Below are positions 10,215-20,479 of a stretch of 64,000 bases of DNA, piece after piece. The stretch lies in the NCBI GenBank assembly GCA_017979445.1, contig CM030717.1, positions 20,199,288 through 20,263,287 on the forward strand, given 5' to 3'. Within the stretch, counting starts at the first letter, position 1. Every line of letters starts with the position of its first letter. This stretch comes from Akebia trifoliata. Lineage: Eukaryota; Streptophyta; Magnoliopsida; Ranunculales; Lardizabalaceae. The translations under genes and the position numbers were made by a program. The notes beneath the pieces are model-generated. The model was not told the origin of the DNA, did no database searches, and saw only the letters and a program-made list of their open reading frames with translations.

Positions 10215-13200
10215 TTTTGAGGATCAAACTTGAAAAGCCCCAAGTATGGGAGCATTGTTAAAACGACCTAGTTTTGTTATTTTTAATTGATCGTTTATCA
10301 GTTTATTTTGTTTTTATTGTTGGCTCAATTGTTGCTCATCGGGTTGGACTTTAAATATTTACTTTGACATATTATTTTTTGTTCGATCAAGGATCATCCG
10401 GAATGACCCTAAATAATGCAAGATTTCAAAATGTTAGTTTTTTTTTAGGGATGATTTAATGATTATTGAGCATGAGGAGTGTTTTTATTTTTTATTTTTT
10501 TTATTTCCTAATTTTTTATCTTATTCTTATTTATTTAATTTTTTAGGCACAAATAAAATTTTTATTTATTTTTTAGAGTGTGCGGTTTGTTCTTTAATAA
10601 TTATTTTAAAAAAAATATATACATGCATATAATAATAAAAGGAAAATTTTGAGCATGCTATTGGGAATAGTAACAATAGTGTTTCCATTTGTTTTTACTA
10701 GTGGTGTGTTTTGAGAAAAATCGGGTTTTAATTTTTAAACCTTTAACTTTTCACCTTAATAAATGGGGTGTTGTTAGTGGAAAATTCCTTTTATTTTTTT
10801 TCAACCCTTTTAATCAGTTTTTTTAAAGAACACGTCTTCTTCCCCATTCAGTTCTGTCTGTCTCAACAGAGACTCAAGAACTCTACTCCTCAAGGGTTCC
10901 AAACCCATACTTTGGTTTGTGAAACTCGAACAATCTAGAGATCAGTCGTTTGAGCTTGCTTTTATCCTCTACTTCTCGATCGAACGAGTAAACAATTAAC
11001 TAAAGGGCGGGAAGATCGCACGATTTGCTGCGTGAGATGAAAGATTCAATGAAGATCAAAGAGCACATGAGTAAACTCAATGTTGATCTTTCTCTCTGCA
11101 TTTTTTCAGTGAAATATCATTTTGATTCTTGATTCCAGTAGTTGTGAGGTTTTTCCAGTCGATCATTTTGTTATCTAGGAGCTTTTGACCTCCATTTCGA
11201 GCGCAAGGTTCTCCTTCTTTTTTTCAAATAAAATATTCAAATCACCAAAAGAAAATTTCTTCATCTCAGTAAGCTAAGATCAGTTATCGAGAAATTCCAT
11301 GATTTTTTTTTAAGCTGCAACTCTGTTTTGTTTTTTTTCTCTCAACTCTATTCTTGATGCAAAGTCTCTCACCTTGTTTGCTTGATGTCTCTGCTTTACC
11401 AATGGGTTCGTATAAAATCAAATGGCATTGAGGGTCCTATTTTTTGTGTCAAGTTGGCTCATGTTTTTATTGAATTATATTTAATTGGATATGTTGTTCA
11501 TTGATCAACACCTAAGGCTAATCTCAAATTTACAGTGTTTGAGTTCGAAAAAAAAAAAAACTTTTTTTTGTGTGTGGCAGTAACCTGTAATTTGTTTCAT
11601 AAAATTCTTTTGGGTATTTAAAATCAATTTGTTCTCTAAAAAATAATGATAAAAAAAATATAAAAACATCACTCCTTATCGTTCTATTTTAATTCAATAT
11701 CCCTTGAAATTTCGGATTATTTCAGGTCGCCAAAAGTGACCCTCGATTGAATCATAAAAAATAAAAAAATAAAAAAAATCAATTTGTTTTTTTTTTTAAA
11801 AAAAAAGGGGGGGGTTTCCTAAATCCTTTAACCATCATTCGACCATCAACTCAACATCCATTGAAATCTTGATGTATTCTGGATCACCCAAAATAACCTT
11901 TGATTGGACCATAAAAAAAAAAAAATCCATTTGACTTGGACTAAAAAAAAAAAATTTTGTGTGCTGATTTTAATATTGATTTGGATCAGTTATTGAACCA
12001 TATGGATATGTTTTAACCTTCCTTGCTCAATGTATACCTTCGCTTGTAATGGTTTAATTGGACCCATGGGCCCATTTGTTTCAAAAAGGCCCCGGGCATA
12101 CCCCACCCTATATTGCACACACCACATGCACGTTTACTATTTTGCACGCTTCCACGTCCCATTAGCCAATGTGGCACTAGTGCATGGCCCGATCTCTTCG
12201 GAGATGCGACGCCATTCATGAAAACCACAACTCTAGTCATGTTCCTTAGGGTATATCAAATTGGGGCATCAGTACCGTCTGATCAGGTGACTCTGAAAGG
12301 TATATTATGCACCCAGGCTGGAGCGACCTGAGCCTTTGACCTATTGTAAGCCATAGAGTCACATGTCCCGTTTGCCAACGTAGTACTAGTACTTGGTCGG
12401 TCCCCTTGTGGGATGCCAAACCATTTATGAAAGCTACAACTCTTGACTCGTACCCATAGATATATCAAAGATGATCCAAGTACATCAGTTGCACTTCTTG
12501 GTCAAAACCAGTGCCTAAGCGAGATCCTGCTCCGATGTACTGCGGGACTAGGAGGATAGACTATGTCTATTCTAGAAAAGAGGTGATTTAAGAGTGCTTT
12601 TGTTCAAACATCGCGCGCCACCTCTGATATGGGGACTAAACTGGCTATTTTTGGCTTCAGAGAAGTGAGTTGAAGTTTTAGATTATCACCTATACGGTTT
12701 ATCAAACCAAGTCACCACGTACCGTCTGATTGAGTACGCTCGAGAGGTTTATAGGTGTACTTGAGCAAGGGTGGCCAGATAAAAATGCATTGCATGTAGT
12801 AAGTTTAGAGTCTAGAAACCCCCCCTGTAGGTCACGACTCGAACTTATTTTGGGTGTTCCCGAGTTGTTTATTGAATGGGACCTTATTGATGAATGTATG
12901 TAAATGATGAGATCAAAATGTATGGTTGTCCTGAAGGATCAAAAATTTTGTTTTGAAAATTAAAATGGGTGCATCGACCCAATAAAGAATCTATTTTTTG
13001 TAATAATTCATAATGATCCAGTCCATCTCGATCTAACAATCATAATGGGCCGGGCCATTTGAATCAAAGTAGAAATCAAATTCTTTTTTAAATTCGAGTT
13101 TCAACCCCTTTTCAAAGAAGAAGAATGAAGGAAAGTGTTTTCCAGAAAAAGTATTCTTTAGAAAAAAAATGTTTTCTAGAAAAAATGTGTTTTCTAGAAA

Positions 13201-13390
13201 ATATTTTCCATAAGAACAAGATTTTCCAAAAGAAAAATATTTTCCTAAAGGACGTTTTACAAAGCAAAGAAAATAAAGGAAATAATTTACAAAATAATTT
13301 GTTTGAGTAATGACTTATAAAGATATTTTACATGGACCTTGGGAGTGTACTAAAATACCCTTCTGTGTCAAACCAGGATGCTAGTCGCAA
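10215..13390 (+). other. Leader region of element B1
   Basis: About 3.2 kb of non-coding leader separates the primer binding site from ORF1. It is rich in homopolymer runs and has no open frame that I recognise. It holds a 1-kb module at 12058-13060 that recurs in B2, B3 and B4. Immediately before ORF1 (13125-13250) is a run of short TTTCTAGAAAA-like repeats that also occurs in B2 (29770-29900) and B4 (63095-63240). Confidence 0.7.
12058..13060 (+). repeat. Conserved leader module, copy in B1
   Basis: The block begins GGACCCATGGGCCCATTTG. It contains GGCCCCGGGCA, CACCACATGCACGTTTACT, CTCTTCGGAGATGCGACG and CCAGGCTGGAGCGACCTGAG, and ends near AATGGGCCGGGCCATTTG. It is markedly more GC-rich than its flanks and is shared with 29970-30968 (minus), 46075-46236 (partial) and 62101-63085. 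No reading frame is conserved over it. Confidence 0.8.
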
Positions 13391-14540
13391 GCGATAACCC
13401 GATCGACCAATTAGTCAAAACAACTGTCATAGGGATGCATCCTGTAGAGAAGATCAACTTTGGGAAATTCATGTTGAGATGTGCTCTCTACTTCCACAAG
13501 TTTCAAATAGATTGGAACCTGTTACGTGCTATGACTAAGCGTTAGAACCCCTACCTTCAGATATTTCATATTGGGCATATGTACTTATGCCCCACTCATG
13601 AGGATTATTGTGGCATTATGGGGATATCCACTTCAAGACCTTTAGTCAGCCCTCATTGAAGACAGGATATTCTGGTGATCTCGCCACAGGATTGAACATT
13701 TCAAAAGAAGAAGCCAAGGCCCTAGTCCATTACGGGAAATTGGATTTAGTAACTTTACTGGACCCGTATCTCTCCCGCAATCATCCCGTCAATGTAAAAC
13801 CCAAAGCCTAACGAGCCACTAAAGACTATCGATTGTGCTTAGGAATCCTAGCCCAATACATGCTGACCTCCAAAAGTGATGACCAAATTATCCCTGAGTC
13901 CTTCATAGATATAGTCTCTCAACTCTCAAAGAAAGCCAACCCAGTACCTAATATCCTAGCTAAAATTTTCTCAGATCTAAATGCCATAAAGAATGGTGAG
14001 AGGGAAAGCTTCAAAGGAAGCCCATACCTACTCTATATGTGACTGTGTGATCGTCTCAAAATTGTGGATTTCCCTTCAAATCTTGAGTATGGGCCAAAAC
14101 ACTTTCCCAAAAGAAACCTGCTAGTGCGTCACGACTCAGTCAAGGCTTGGAGTAAATGATTAGACTCTCGTCTTGCCCATCATATCAGTTTAAGATGTCC
14201 TTGGTGGATGACGGATCCCCATGTTCTAGGAACCAAAGGATCCTACTATGTCTGTCTGATCGGTTTAGAAGAAACATCTTTCTACCAACCTGCATTGATC
14301 TTATAATAGTATGACGTACCTATAGAGTTATCTTTACCTCAGCACAAAACTTTCTTCCCTCCCAAGCCATTGACTGAAAAGTTAGTACATCTCATTGAAA
14401 AGGCTTGGAATAAACGCACCTTAGGGTATCCAGACGGACCAGCAGAATTCAAAGAGCCAGTTATTAGAGCCAGAAGGATCAAGCCTGATAACAATCCTGA
14501 TAACCATCAAGACAAAGCCAAGCGTCCATGTAAAAAATAG
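13391..14540 (+). pseudogene. ORF1 protein of Ogre-like element, plant-mobile-domain-like, decayed
   Basis: A frame upstream of gag reads MHPVEKINFGKFMLRCALY, WNLLRAM, NPYLQIFHIGHMYLCPTHED, SGDLATGLNISKEEAKALV, KDYRLCLGILAQYML, then SFKGSPYLLYM, WWMTDPHVLGTKGSYYV, and a basic tail (KAKRPCKK) ending TAG at 14538-14540. The segment LLRAM..RWNPYLHIFHMG resembles the start of plant mobile domain proteins, where a Trp-rich block precedes a His/Phe repeat. That is an impression, not an alignment. Ogre elements are known for an ORF1 of unknown role here. The frame is broken by a shift near 13630 and by stops at several sites, where the B4 copy (63352 onward) has Trp at two. I infer a length of about 380 residues if intact. 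Confidence 0.65.
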
Positions 14541-14752
14541 TTTAAGTCAAATTTGTTGAAAGATATTGTAATGAGAACGTTTCTTTGTCAATCATTTTAA
14601 TAAAGCTATTTTTCTTTTGAATAAACATTTATTTCTCTTTTGAATGATCATTGCGTGAATGGATTATTTAATGGATCGGTGCACAAACTTCAATAAAATG
14701 ACTCATTAAAATGTTATCAAGGGGGTAATACTGAAATTGATTAAATTTATCT

Positions 14753-16797
14753 TTGATGGGGTCATATAGGATTATCATTGCGCCCAAACTCAAGCGTCCA
14801 CTTCCTAGTTGGAGTCGTAAGTCCAGTCGGTTAGAGCGAACGTCAATACTAAGTCAACAGGCAGAAATGACTTCAAAGTCTGAGTTTACAAAGATCCGTA
14901 AGATTTTGGCAGTCTTTGCCAATGATATCAACAGTATAAAAGGCAAAGTGGAAGTTTTAGAACAGATTTCAGAATCAACGGGCAATCCCCTTGATGATCC
15001 AAAAGGAAAAAGGTAGAAGAAAATGCAGCAAGATGTGCACATGAGGTCTTTGAGCTTGACGAAGATGAAGAACAGTTCGATGAAAATTCGGTGTTAGCTA
15101 GCAGAATGTCTCAGTTAGAGTCAACTATGAAAAGTATAAAGGGCATCGATGAAATTGCAGCAGGCATTAAAGTTCTGAACCGCATCCCTAGAATTCATTT
15201 GCCAGAGAAGTTTGTAATGCCTGAAATGGACAAGTTCAGTGGTATAGGTTGTGCAAAAATACATCTTAAAGTGTATGTTACTAACATGCGCACTATGGGG
15301 CTTAGCGACGAACAGATGACGTTATTATTTCAGATAATTCTATTAGGATCAGCACTGTGTTGGCTGATGTCTCAAGATCTAGTTACTGTGGGTACCTGGG
15401 AGAGCATGTCAAAGGCTTTCTGGCATCAGTATAAGTATAGTACCGAGATTGAGACTTCAAGAAGGGATTTGGAGTCAACTAAGCAGAAAAATGGGAAAAC
15501 TTTTACTGCTTTCATTGACTGTTTGAGGGCCAAAGCTGCCCAAATATGGGATAAGCCATCAGAAAAGGAACAAGTAGCCATTAGCCTGAAAAATCTTACG
15601 CAAGGATATGCTCAGCACTTGGTTGCTCAATATCTTCCTACCTTTGAATCCATATTACAAGTTGGAAGCCAACTCAAGGAAGCGTTTGCCTCTAGGGTCC
15701 TTTCTAACCCCTCGGATAACAAGTCTAAGAAACCTATGTTCCTAAACCTAGTACCAACCATGTTTATATAGCCAACACGTCAGCTACCCCATCTCAACAC
15801 CCAGCCCGACTAATAACCAGGTTCACCCAAGTCAACCTCGAACTTCGTGTCAATTTACCAATCTAGGGATGACTCTTACCGTAGTCTTTCAAAAACTATT
15901 GAAAAAAGGTCTTCTTACCCCAATACAATCCCGACCATTACCAAATCCCCTGCCAGTCGGACATAATTCTAATTTATTCTGCGAATTCCATCAAAACACT
16001 GGCCATCACATCGATCGGTGTATCACTCTCCGTCATGCCATTCTGAATCTTATCGATGCAAAAAATGTCACAATCCCTAGCCAACGTCACCAAATGTCAC
16101 CATTAATCCACTGCCTGCCTATCAATCTTCACAAATCCTGAACATGGTTTCCAACACCCAGTTACCATTCGACCCTATCTCTCTCATCCATCCCATCCAA
16201 GTCAAACCACCCAGTTGCCCCATTGTCAGAATAGATTTCATCGATAAAGTCTTCACCACAAGTTGTGAACCTCTCGATTTAACCCCAGATGATGCATACC
16301 ATCTATCCCCACCTCGTTATGATAGCCCTGCATTCACTAGTTATCTTTTGGCTCAAATGAATCCGGAAAGTCCCATCTCATTGATAGATGAAGATCCATA
16401 CTTGCAGACTGAAGAAAATGAGCATTTCTCCCTTTCTTGTGATGAAGTCAGACATGTGACTCGGGGGGGAAGAATTTTTAAGCCACAAGAACTCTGCGTC
16501 GATGATCCTGCAGCCTTGGCTAGAAAAGGAAAAGAAGCTCCTATCAAAGAAAACATCGAGGAAGATGACGCTGTGATCAAGCAGTTGAAGAAATCAGGGG
16601 CCAATATCTCGGTTTGGGGTTTACTCATGGCTTCCACTGCCCATAGGGAGGCTGCTATCAAAGCATTAAGTACAGTCCAAGTCTCCCTTGATACTTTTCC
16701 AGATCAGCTAGCTAGTATAGTAGGGGCAACTTACGTAGAGAATATCCTATCCTTCTCGGACTCAGATCTCCTAAAAGAGGAAAACAAGTCATACTAA
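14753..16797 (+). pseudogene. Gag polyprotein of element B1, frameshifted
   Basis: The start ATG at 14753 gives MMGSYRIIIAPKLKRP, the same start as B2 gag at 29681. A coiled-coil-like acidic segment follows, with a frameshift near 15015. Next is the retrotransposon gag capsid domain (15210-15670) with LPEKFVMPEMDKFSG, WLMSQD, FWHQYKYSTEIETSRRDLE and PSEKEQVAI. The frame shifts again near 15740. A zinc-knuckle-like CEFHQNTGHHIDRC (15978-16020, C-x2-H-x4-H-x4-C) precedes MVSNTQLPFDPISLIHPI (from 16144) and a 217-residue acidic tail ending TAA at 16797. Gag would form the cytoplasmic particle that packages element RNA. At least two frameshifts and a stop at 16141 prevent a full product. Confidence 0.88.
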
Positions 16798-17249
16798 GCC
16801 GTTGCACATCACAGTTGACTGTAATGGGATGAGGGTACCTCTGGTTTTAATTGACAATGGAAGTGCATTGAATGTTTGCCTTCTGAAGACTGCTACTTGC
16901 CTTTGATTTAAAGCTGAAGATCTCAAGCCCACTAATCAGGTGTTAGGGCATATGATAACACCAAGAAGGATGTACTAAGAATTTTGTACCTTCGATTGTC
17001 CACAGGCATAGCTGAATTTCTGTGGAATTTCAGGTTATTGATATCCAGTCCTTTTTCAATTTACTGTTAGGGAGACCATGGCTACACCAGATCAATGCCA
17101 TACCTTCCACGCTACACCAGAAAGTTAAATTTATCAAAGATGGACTAGTAATTACCCTTTATGGAGATGCTGAGATTGTGGGGATTGTAAAAGTACCGAA
17201 GTCAAGAATGAACCATTACTTGAGATTCAACCAGAACAACAGGGGATAG
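16798..17249 (+). pseudogene. Aspartic protease of element B1, broken
   Basis: LHITVDCNGMRVPLVLIDNG leads to the active-site motif DNGS at 16853-16864, followed by ALNVC. The usual retroviral motif is DTG or DSG; DNGSALNVC is the plant Tat form. The C-terminal half is recognisable at 17022-17150, with FQVIDIQSFFNLLLGRPWLH then STLHQKVKF, where LLGRPW is the family's second conserved block. Frameshifts and stops separate the halves. The protein would cleave the Gag-Pol polyprotein. The equivalent at 47993-48421 is better preserved. Confidence 0.82.
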
Positions 17250-17344
17250 AACTCAGTGGATTTGAATTTGAAAAGATATTCCTAGTCCAATGGGATGACT
17301 CGGTAAAATAATATTTCCCTATCGAGAATACCTCTAATTGTTAC

Positions 17345-17551
17345 ATGGCCAATATATTCAAAAAAATGAGATTTTTTCCTGGTATGGGCCTAGGTCACAA
17401 GCAACAAGGTATTAAAGAGGCACCAGTGATTAAAGAAGTCATCGGCACATTCAGACTAGGATATAAGCCTACTAAGAAAGATTGGGCCCAATACTGGAAG
17501 ACAAAATGGGACAAGACAGTTGCAAAAAGGAAAGAACGCACACGGATCTGA
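17345..17551 (+). pseudogene. G-patch segment between protease and RT (B1)
   Basis: MANIFKKMRFFPGMGLGHKQ continues QGIKEAP and later GYKPTKKDW. The glycine spacing GMGLG followed by QGI fits a G-patch, a short glycine-rich nucleic-acid-binding module also known fused to protease in betaretroviruses. The second family A copy carries the same segment (48488). In an intact element it would be part of the Gag-Pol polyprotein. Here it is a short isolated frame. Confidence 0.65.
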
Positions 17552-18212
17552 TTAAAATGAAGCCTTATCATAAGACCCTTAATAGTTATTTCGTGAAAGA
17601 AGGAGAAGATTTTCGTTATTGTGGGTTTCCAGAGCGTTCATTGATCACATCACAGATACTCGACTGTCAGGGTTTGAAATATTATTTGGCATGGAATGGC
17701 CTAAAAAGGAAGCAAACATAGAAGCTGAAGAAAAAGAAGTTGAAGACTTGCAGCTCAATCTAGACTCCCTCAATATTAATCAGTTATTCATTAAAGATCA
17801 GAGTGTCCTAGTGTTGTCAGTTGAGAAGGGGATCCCAAATCCTCAGTCTGTAATCAAACCCGCGGTCGGGTTTCTTTCTAATTATCATGTAATGAGTCCT
17901 GTGCTACATGTCGAGACTGGTTCTGTCAGTCCTATCAGTCATGTTCAGTCCGACATGTCTGGAAAGTCTTTTATTTCTATTGAGTCAAGTAAGTTAGTTG
18001 TTTCTGCTGAGTCAAGTGAGTCTGTTAAGTTTGCAATAAGTCCTATTACCCCATCTCTTTTTAATGAAATGAAAGAAATTTTTGATTATCCTGAGCGTAA
18101 TAATAATTTAAGTAATAATCTAGCTTCGGAGGGAGAATCTTCTGACGAAGACCCTCCCCCCGAAATAATCAAATTACTTGAACTAGAAAATGAACGTCAG
18201 ACTCAACCTTAA
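17552..18212 (+). pseudogene. Protease-RT linker of element B1
   Basis: A partly open frame (17619-18212) rich in Ser, Glu and Asn follows GFPERSLITSQI-like residues. It has no domain that I recognise. It repeats short blocks such as SISHVQS and ESSES. A shorter relative is found in B2 at 27871-28085, and the match of this linker there fixes the B2 deletion junction. Ogre elements may have an intron around here; none is evident. Confidence 0.5.
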
Positions 18213-19180
18213 TAGAGGAAATAGAGGTTATTAACCTCGAAACAGAAGAAAGTCCTCAAGAGATTCGGCTTGGGATCACCTTATCCCTTGATGAACGCAA
18301 GGAGATAGTAGAGTTGCTTAGAAAGTTCAAAGACATGTTCACGTGGTCTTATGAGGATATACTGGGAGTAAGCACAGATAGTGTTCAACATCAGATTCCA
18401 TTATATCCTGATGCTCGACCAATTAAACAGAAATTTTGACGCATGAAGTCGGAATGGACTTTAAAGATTAAAGAAGAAGTTACGAAGCAGATTAATGCTG
18501 GATTTTTGAAAGTAGTGGAGTACCCTGAATGGATTGTTAATGTCATCCCGGTACTTAAAAAGGATAGAAAAGTCAGAATGTGTGTAGATTTTAGAGACCT
18601 AAACAAAGCAAGTCCAAAAGAGAGTTTCCTTTATCACACATAGATGTTCTAGTAGATAGTACGGCAAGACACGCTTTGCTGTCCTTCATGATGATTTTTC
18701 GGGCCACAATCAGATAAAAATGGATCCTCGGGATATGCAAAAAATGTCGTTCATCACACAGTGGGGAACTTTTTATTACAAGGTTATGCCTTTTGGTTTG
18801 AAGAACGTTGGAGCCACTTATCAAAGAGTAGCCACGATTTTACTGCATGACATGATACACAAGGAAATCGAAGTCTATGTAGATGATATGATAGTCAAAT
18901 CTAAGGAATGATTGGGACATGTTGCTACATTAGAAAAGTTTCTCACAAGGATTCAAAAATACCAACTCCGTCTCAACTCGCAGAAATGTGTATTTGGAGT
19001 AACTTCTAAAAAAATGTTGGGATTTGTGGTAAGTCAAAGAGGAATCGAAGTGGACCCTGTGAAGATTAAAACTATCTAAGAGATGCCACCGCCTGAGACT
19101 GAAAAGTAGATCTGAGATTTTTTGGGCAGAATCCAATATGTCAGTAGATTTATCGCTCAACTCACCAACGTCGACGAAAC
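18213..19180 (+). pseudogene. Reverse transcriptase of element B1, decayed
   Basis: The domain starts with EIEVINLETEESPQEIRLG and MFTWSYEDILGV, then SEWTLKIKEEVTKQINAGF, KVRMCVDFRDLNKASP, QIKMDPRDM, FITQWGTFYYKVMPFGLKNV, and catalytic YVDD at 18876-18887. It continues LRLNSQKCVFGV and GFVVSQRGIEVDP. Frame changes occur near 18625 and 19185. The stops are at ancestral Arg and Gln codons: TGA in IKQKF-RMK, TAA in KTI-EM, and TAG then TGA in ETEK-I-DF. All four are single C-to-T changes. This polymerase would copy the element RNA; as read it is dead. Confidence 0.9.
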
Positions 19181-19640
19181 CTATTTTCAAACTTCTAAAA
19201 AAGAATGAACCAACAGTTTGGAATGAGCAATGTCAAAAGGCTTTCGACCAAGTCAAGGAATATCTCCTGAACCCGCCTATTTTGGTTCCACCTACACCAG
19301 GTGAACGACTTTTTCTTTATCTATCAATCACAGAAAAAGCTATGGGATGTATGTTTACACAGTATGACAAAGATACTCACAAAGAAAGGGCTATCTATTA
19401 AATCAGTAAGAAGATGTTAGAATATGAACGAAAATATTCAGCCTTAACAAAAACTTGTTTGGCACTGGTATGGACTACTCAGAGACTTTAGCACTATATG
19501 TTATCTCATTCAATTATCTTGTTATCTCGGATAGATCTCTCCAATATCTCTTCGAGAAATCGGCATTGACGGGAGAATCGCGCGATGGTTGTTGTTGTTG
19601 TCAGAATTTGACATCACGCACATTACGTAGAAATCTATTA
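19181..19640 (+). pseudogene. Native RNase H domain of element B1, decayed
   Basis: It continues from RT with KKNEPTVWNEQCQKAFDQVK, VPPTPGERLFLYLSITEKAM and CMFTQYDKDTHKERAIY, then a stop and frame changes through YLFEKSALTGES and the LTSRTLRR/KSIKGRA area. The layout is that of Ty3/gypsy RNase H, which would remove the RNA template. At the point where both family A copies have a TAA (before MGC), this family B copy reads SITEKAMGC with no stop. Confidence 0.82.
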
Positions 19641-19651
19641 AGGGGAGAGCT

Positions 19652-20020
19652 ATGACAGAATACTTGGCAGATCACCCAGTAGTAGAAGGAACAAGGCCTG
19701 TTAATCAGTTCCCAGATGAGAATATCTTGCATGTTGAAGAAGAACCACCGGACCAAACATGGCAGTTGTACTTTGATGGAGCCGCCAATCAGAATGGGTA
19801 TGGAATAGGAGCAGTCATGTTTTCTCCTGAAGGATACCACATTCCGATCATTATTAAGTTAGCCTTTTCTAACACCAATAATACAGTAGAATATGAAGCG
19901 TGTATCGTTGGGCTCGAAGCTGCTTTGAACCTAGACATTACAGAAATTGAAGTTTTCGGAGATTCAGCCTTGGTCATACATCAGTCAATGGAAGAATGGA
20001 AGACTAGGGATGAGCCTTAG
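19652..20020 (+). pseudogene. Second, archaeal-type RNase H of B1, truncated by the integrase deletion
   Basis: A clean open frame reads QLYFDGAANQNGYGIGAVMF (first Asp), then NNTVEYEACIVGLEAAL (Glu) and IEVFGDSALVIHQ (Asp), ending WKTRDEP and TAG at 20018-20020. It fits the additional RNase H that plant Tat elements carry between native RNase H and integrase. Its last part and the whole integrase are missing. The sequence passes directly into non-coding tandem repeats. Compare the complete version at 51201-51480, which continues to integrase. Confidence 0.82.
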
Positions 20021-20165
20021 CCAGTTGCCGCCAAGAGTTTGCTCGGATTATGCTCAGCTAGTTGTCGCCGAGGGTTTGCTTGGATTATGCTCAGCTAGTT
20101 ACCGTCGAGGGTTTTCTCGGATTGTGCTTAACCAATTGCCGCCGAGGGTTTTCTTGGATTTTACT
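20018..20165 (+). repeat. 37-bp tandem repeat at the start of the B1 3' UTR
   Basis: Four units of about 37 bp are built on AGTTGCCGCCGAGGGTTT followed by CTCGGATTATGCTCAGCT. The array lies exactly at the point where the second RNase H frame ends, so the deletion breakpoint is at its edge. Confidence 0.75.
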
Positions 20166-20465
20166 CAGATTTTGTTCAATTTTCACTTAGACCCTCTAAT
20201 ATTTATCTTAGATTTTAAATGCACACACTTGCACATTTGTTTCATTAATCAAGGAGAATTTTCTAAAATTCAAGGATCTGACACCGTCAGTGAGGGTTCG
20301 CGTTCAAGGACTTAACAACTTTATAGTTCGGGAAGAGTTTTACCCTCAAGGATCCGAACGCTTCGATGAATTGCTAAATCAGGCTACAAAATAAACTGTC
20401 ACTAGCTTTTATATCGCACTATCTACCAAAATAGATTTGCTATCTAGTCTGCTTTAATCCTCTAC
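20166..20465 (+). other. Rest of the B1 3' UTR
   Basis: It contains a conserved stretch at 20270-20400 with AGGATCTGACACCGTCAGTG and TCAAGGATCCGAACGCTTCG. The reverse complement of the same block is in B2 at 24290-24440. No coding potential is seen. Confidence 0.65.
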
Positions 20466-20479
20466 CAAAGAGGGGCATC
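20466..20479 (+). promoter_or_regulatory. Polypurine tract of element B1
   Basis: AAAGAGGGGCATC lies directly before the 3' LTR. The same tract stands before the B2 3' LTR (minus strand, 24192-24206). Confidence 0.8.

Noticed and set aside
12013..12468. Overlapping frames on both strands in the conserved leader module
   Set aside because: Frames differ between the copies at 12113, 30418, 46158 and 62123, and the start and stop positions do not agree; nucleotide conservation is not protein-like.
16353..16661. 102-residue minus-strand frame across B1 gag
   Set aside because: It lies antisense to the gag frame at 16144-16797, which has a homologue in B2; it is a shadow of coding sequence.
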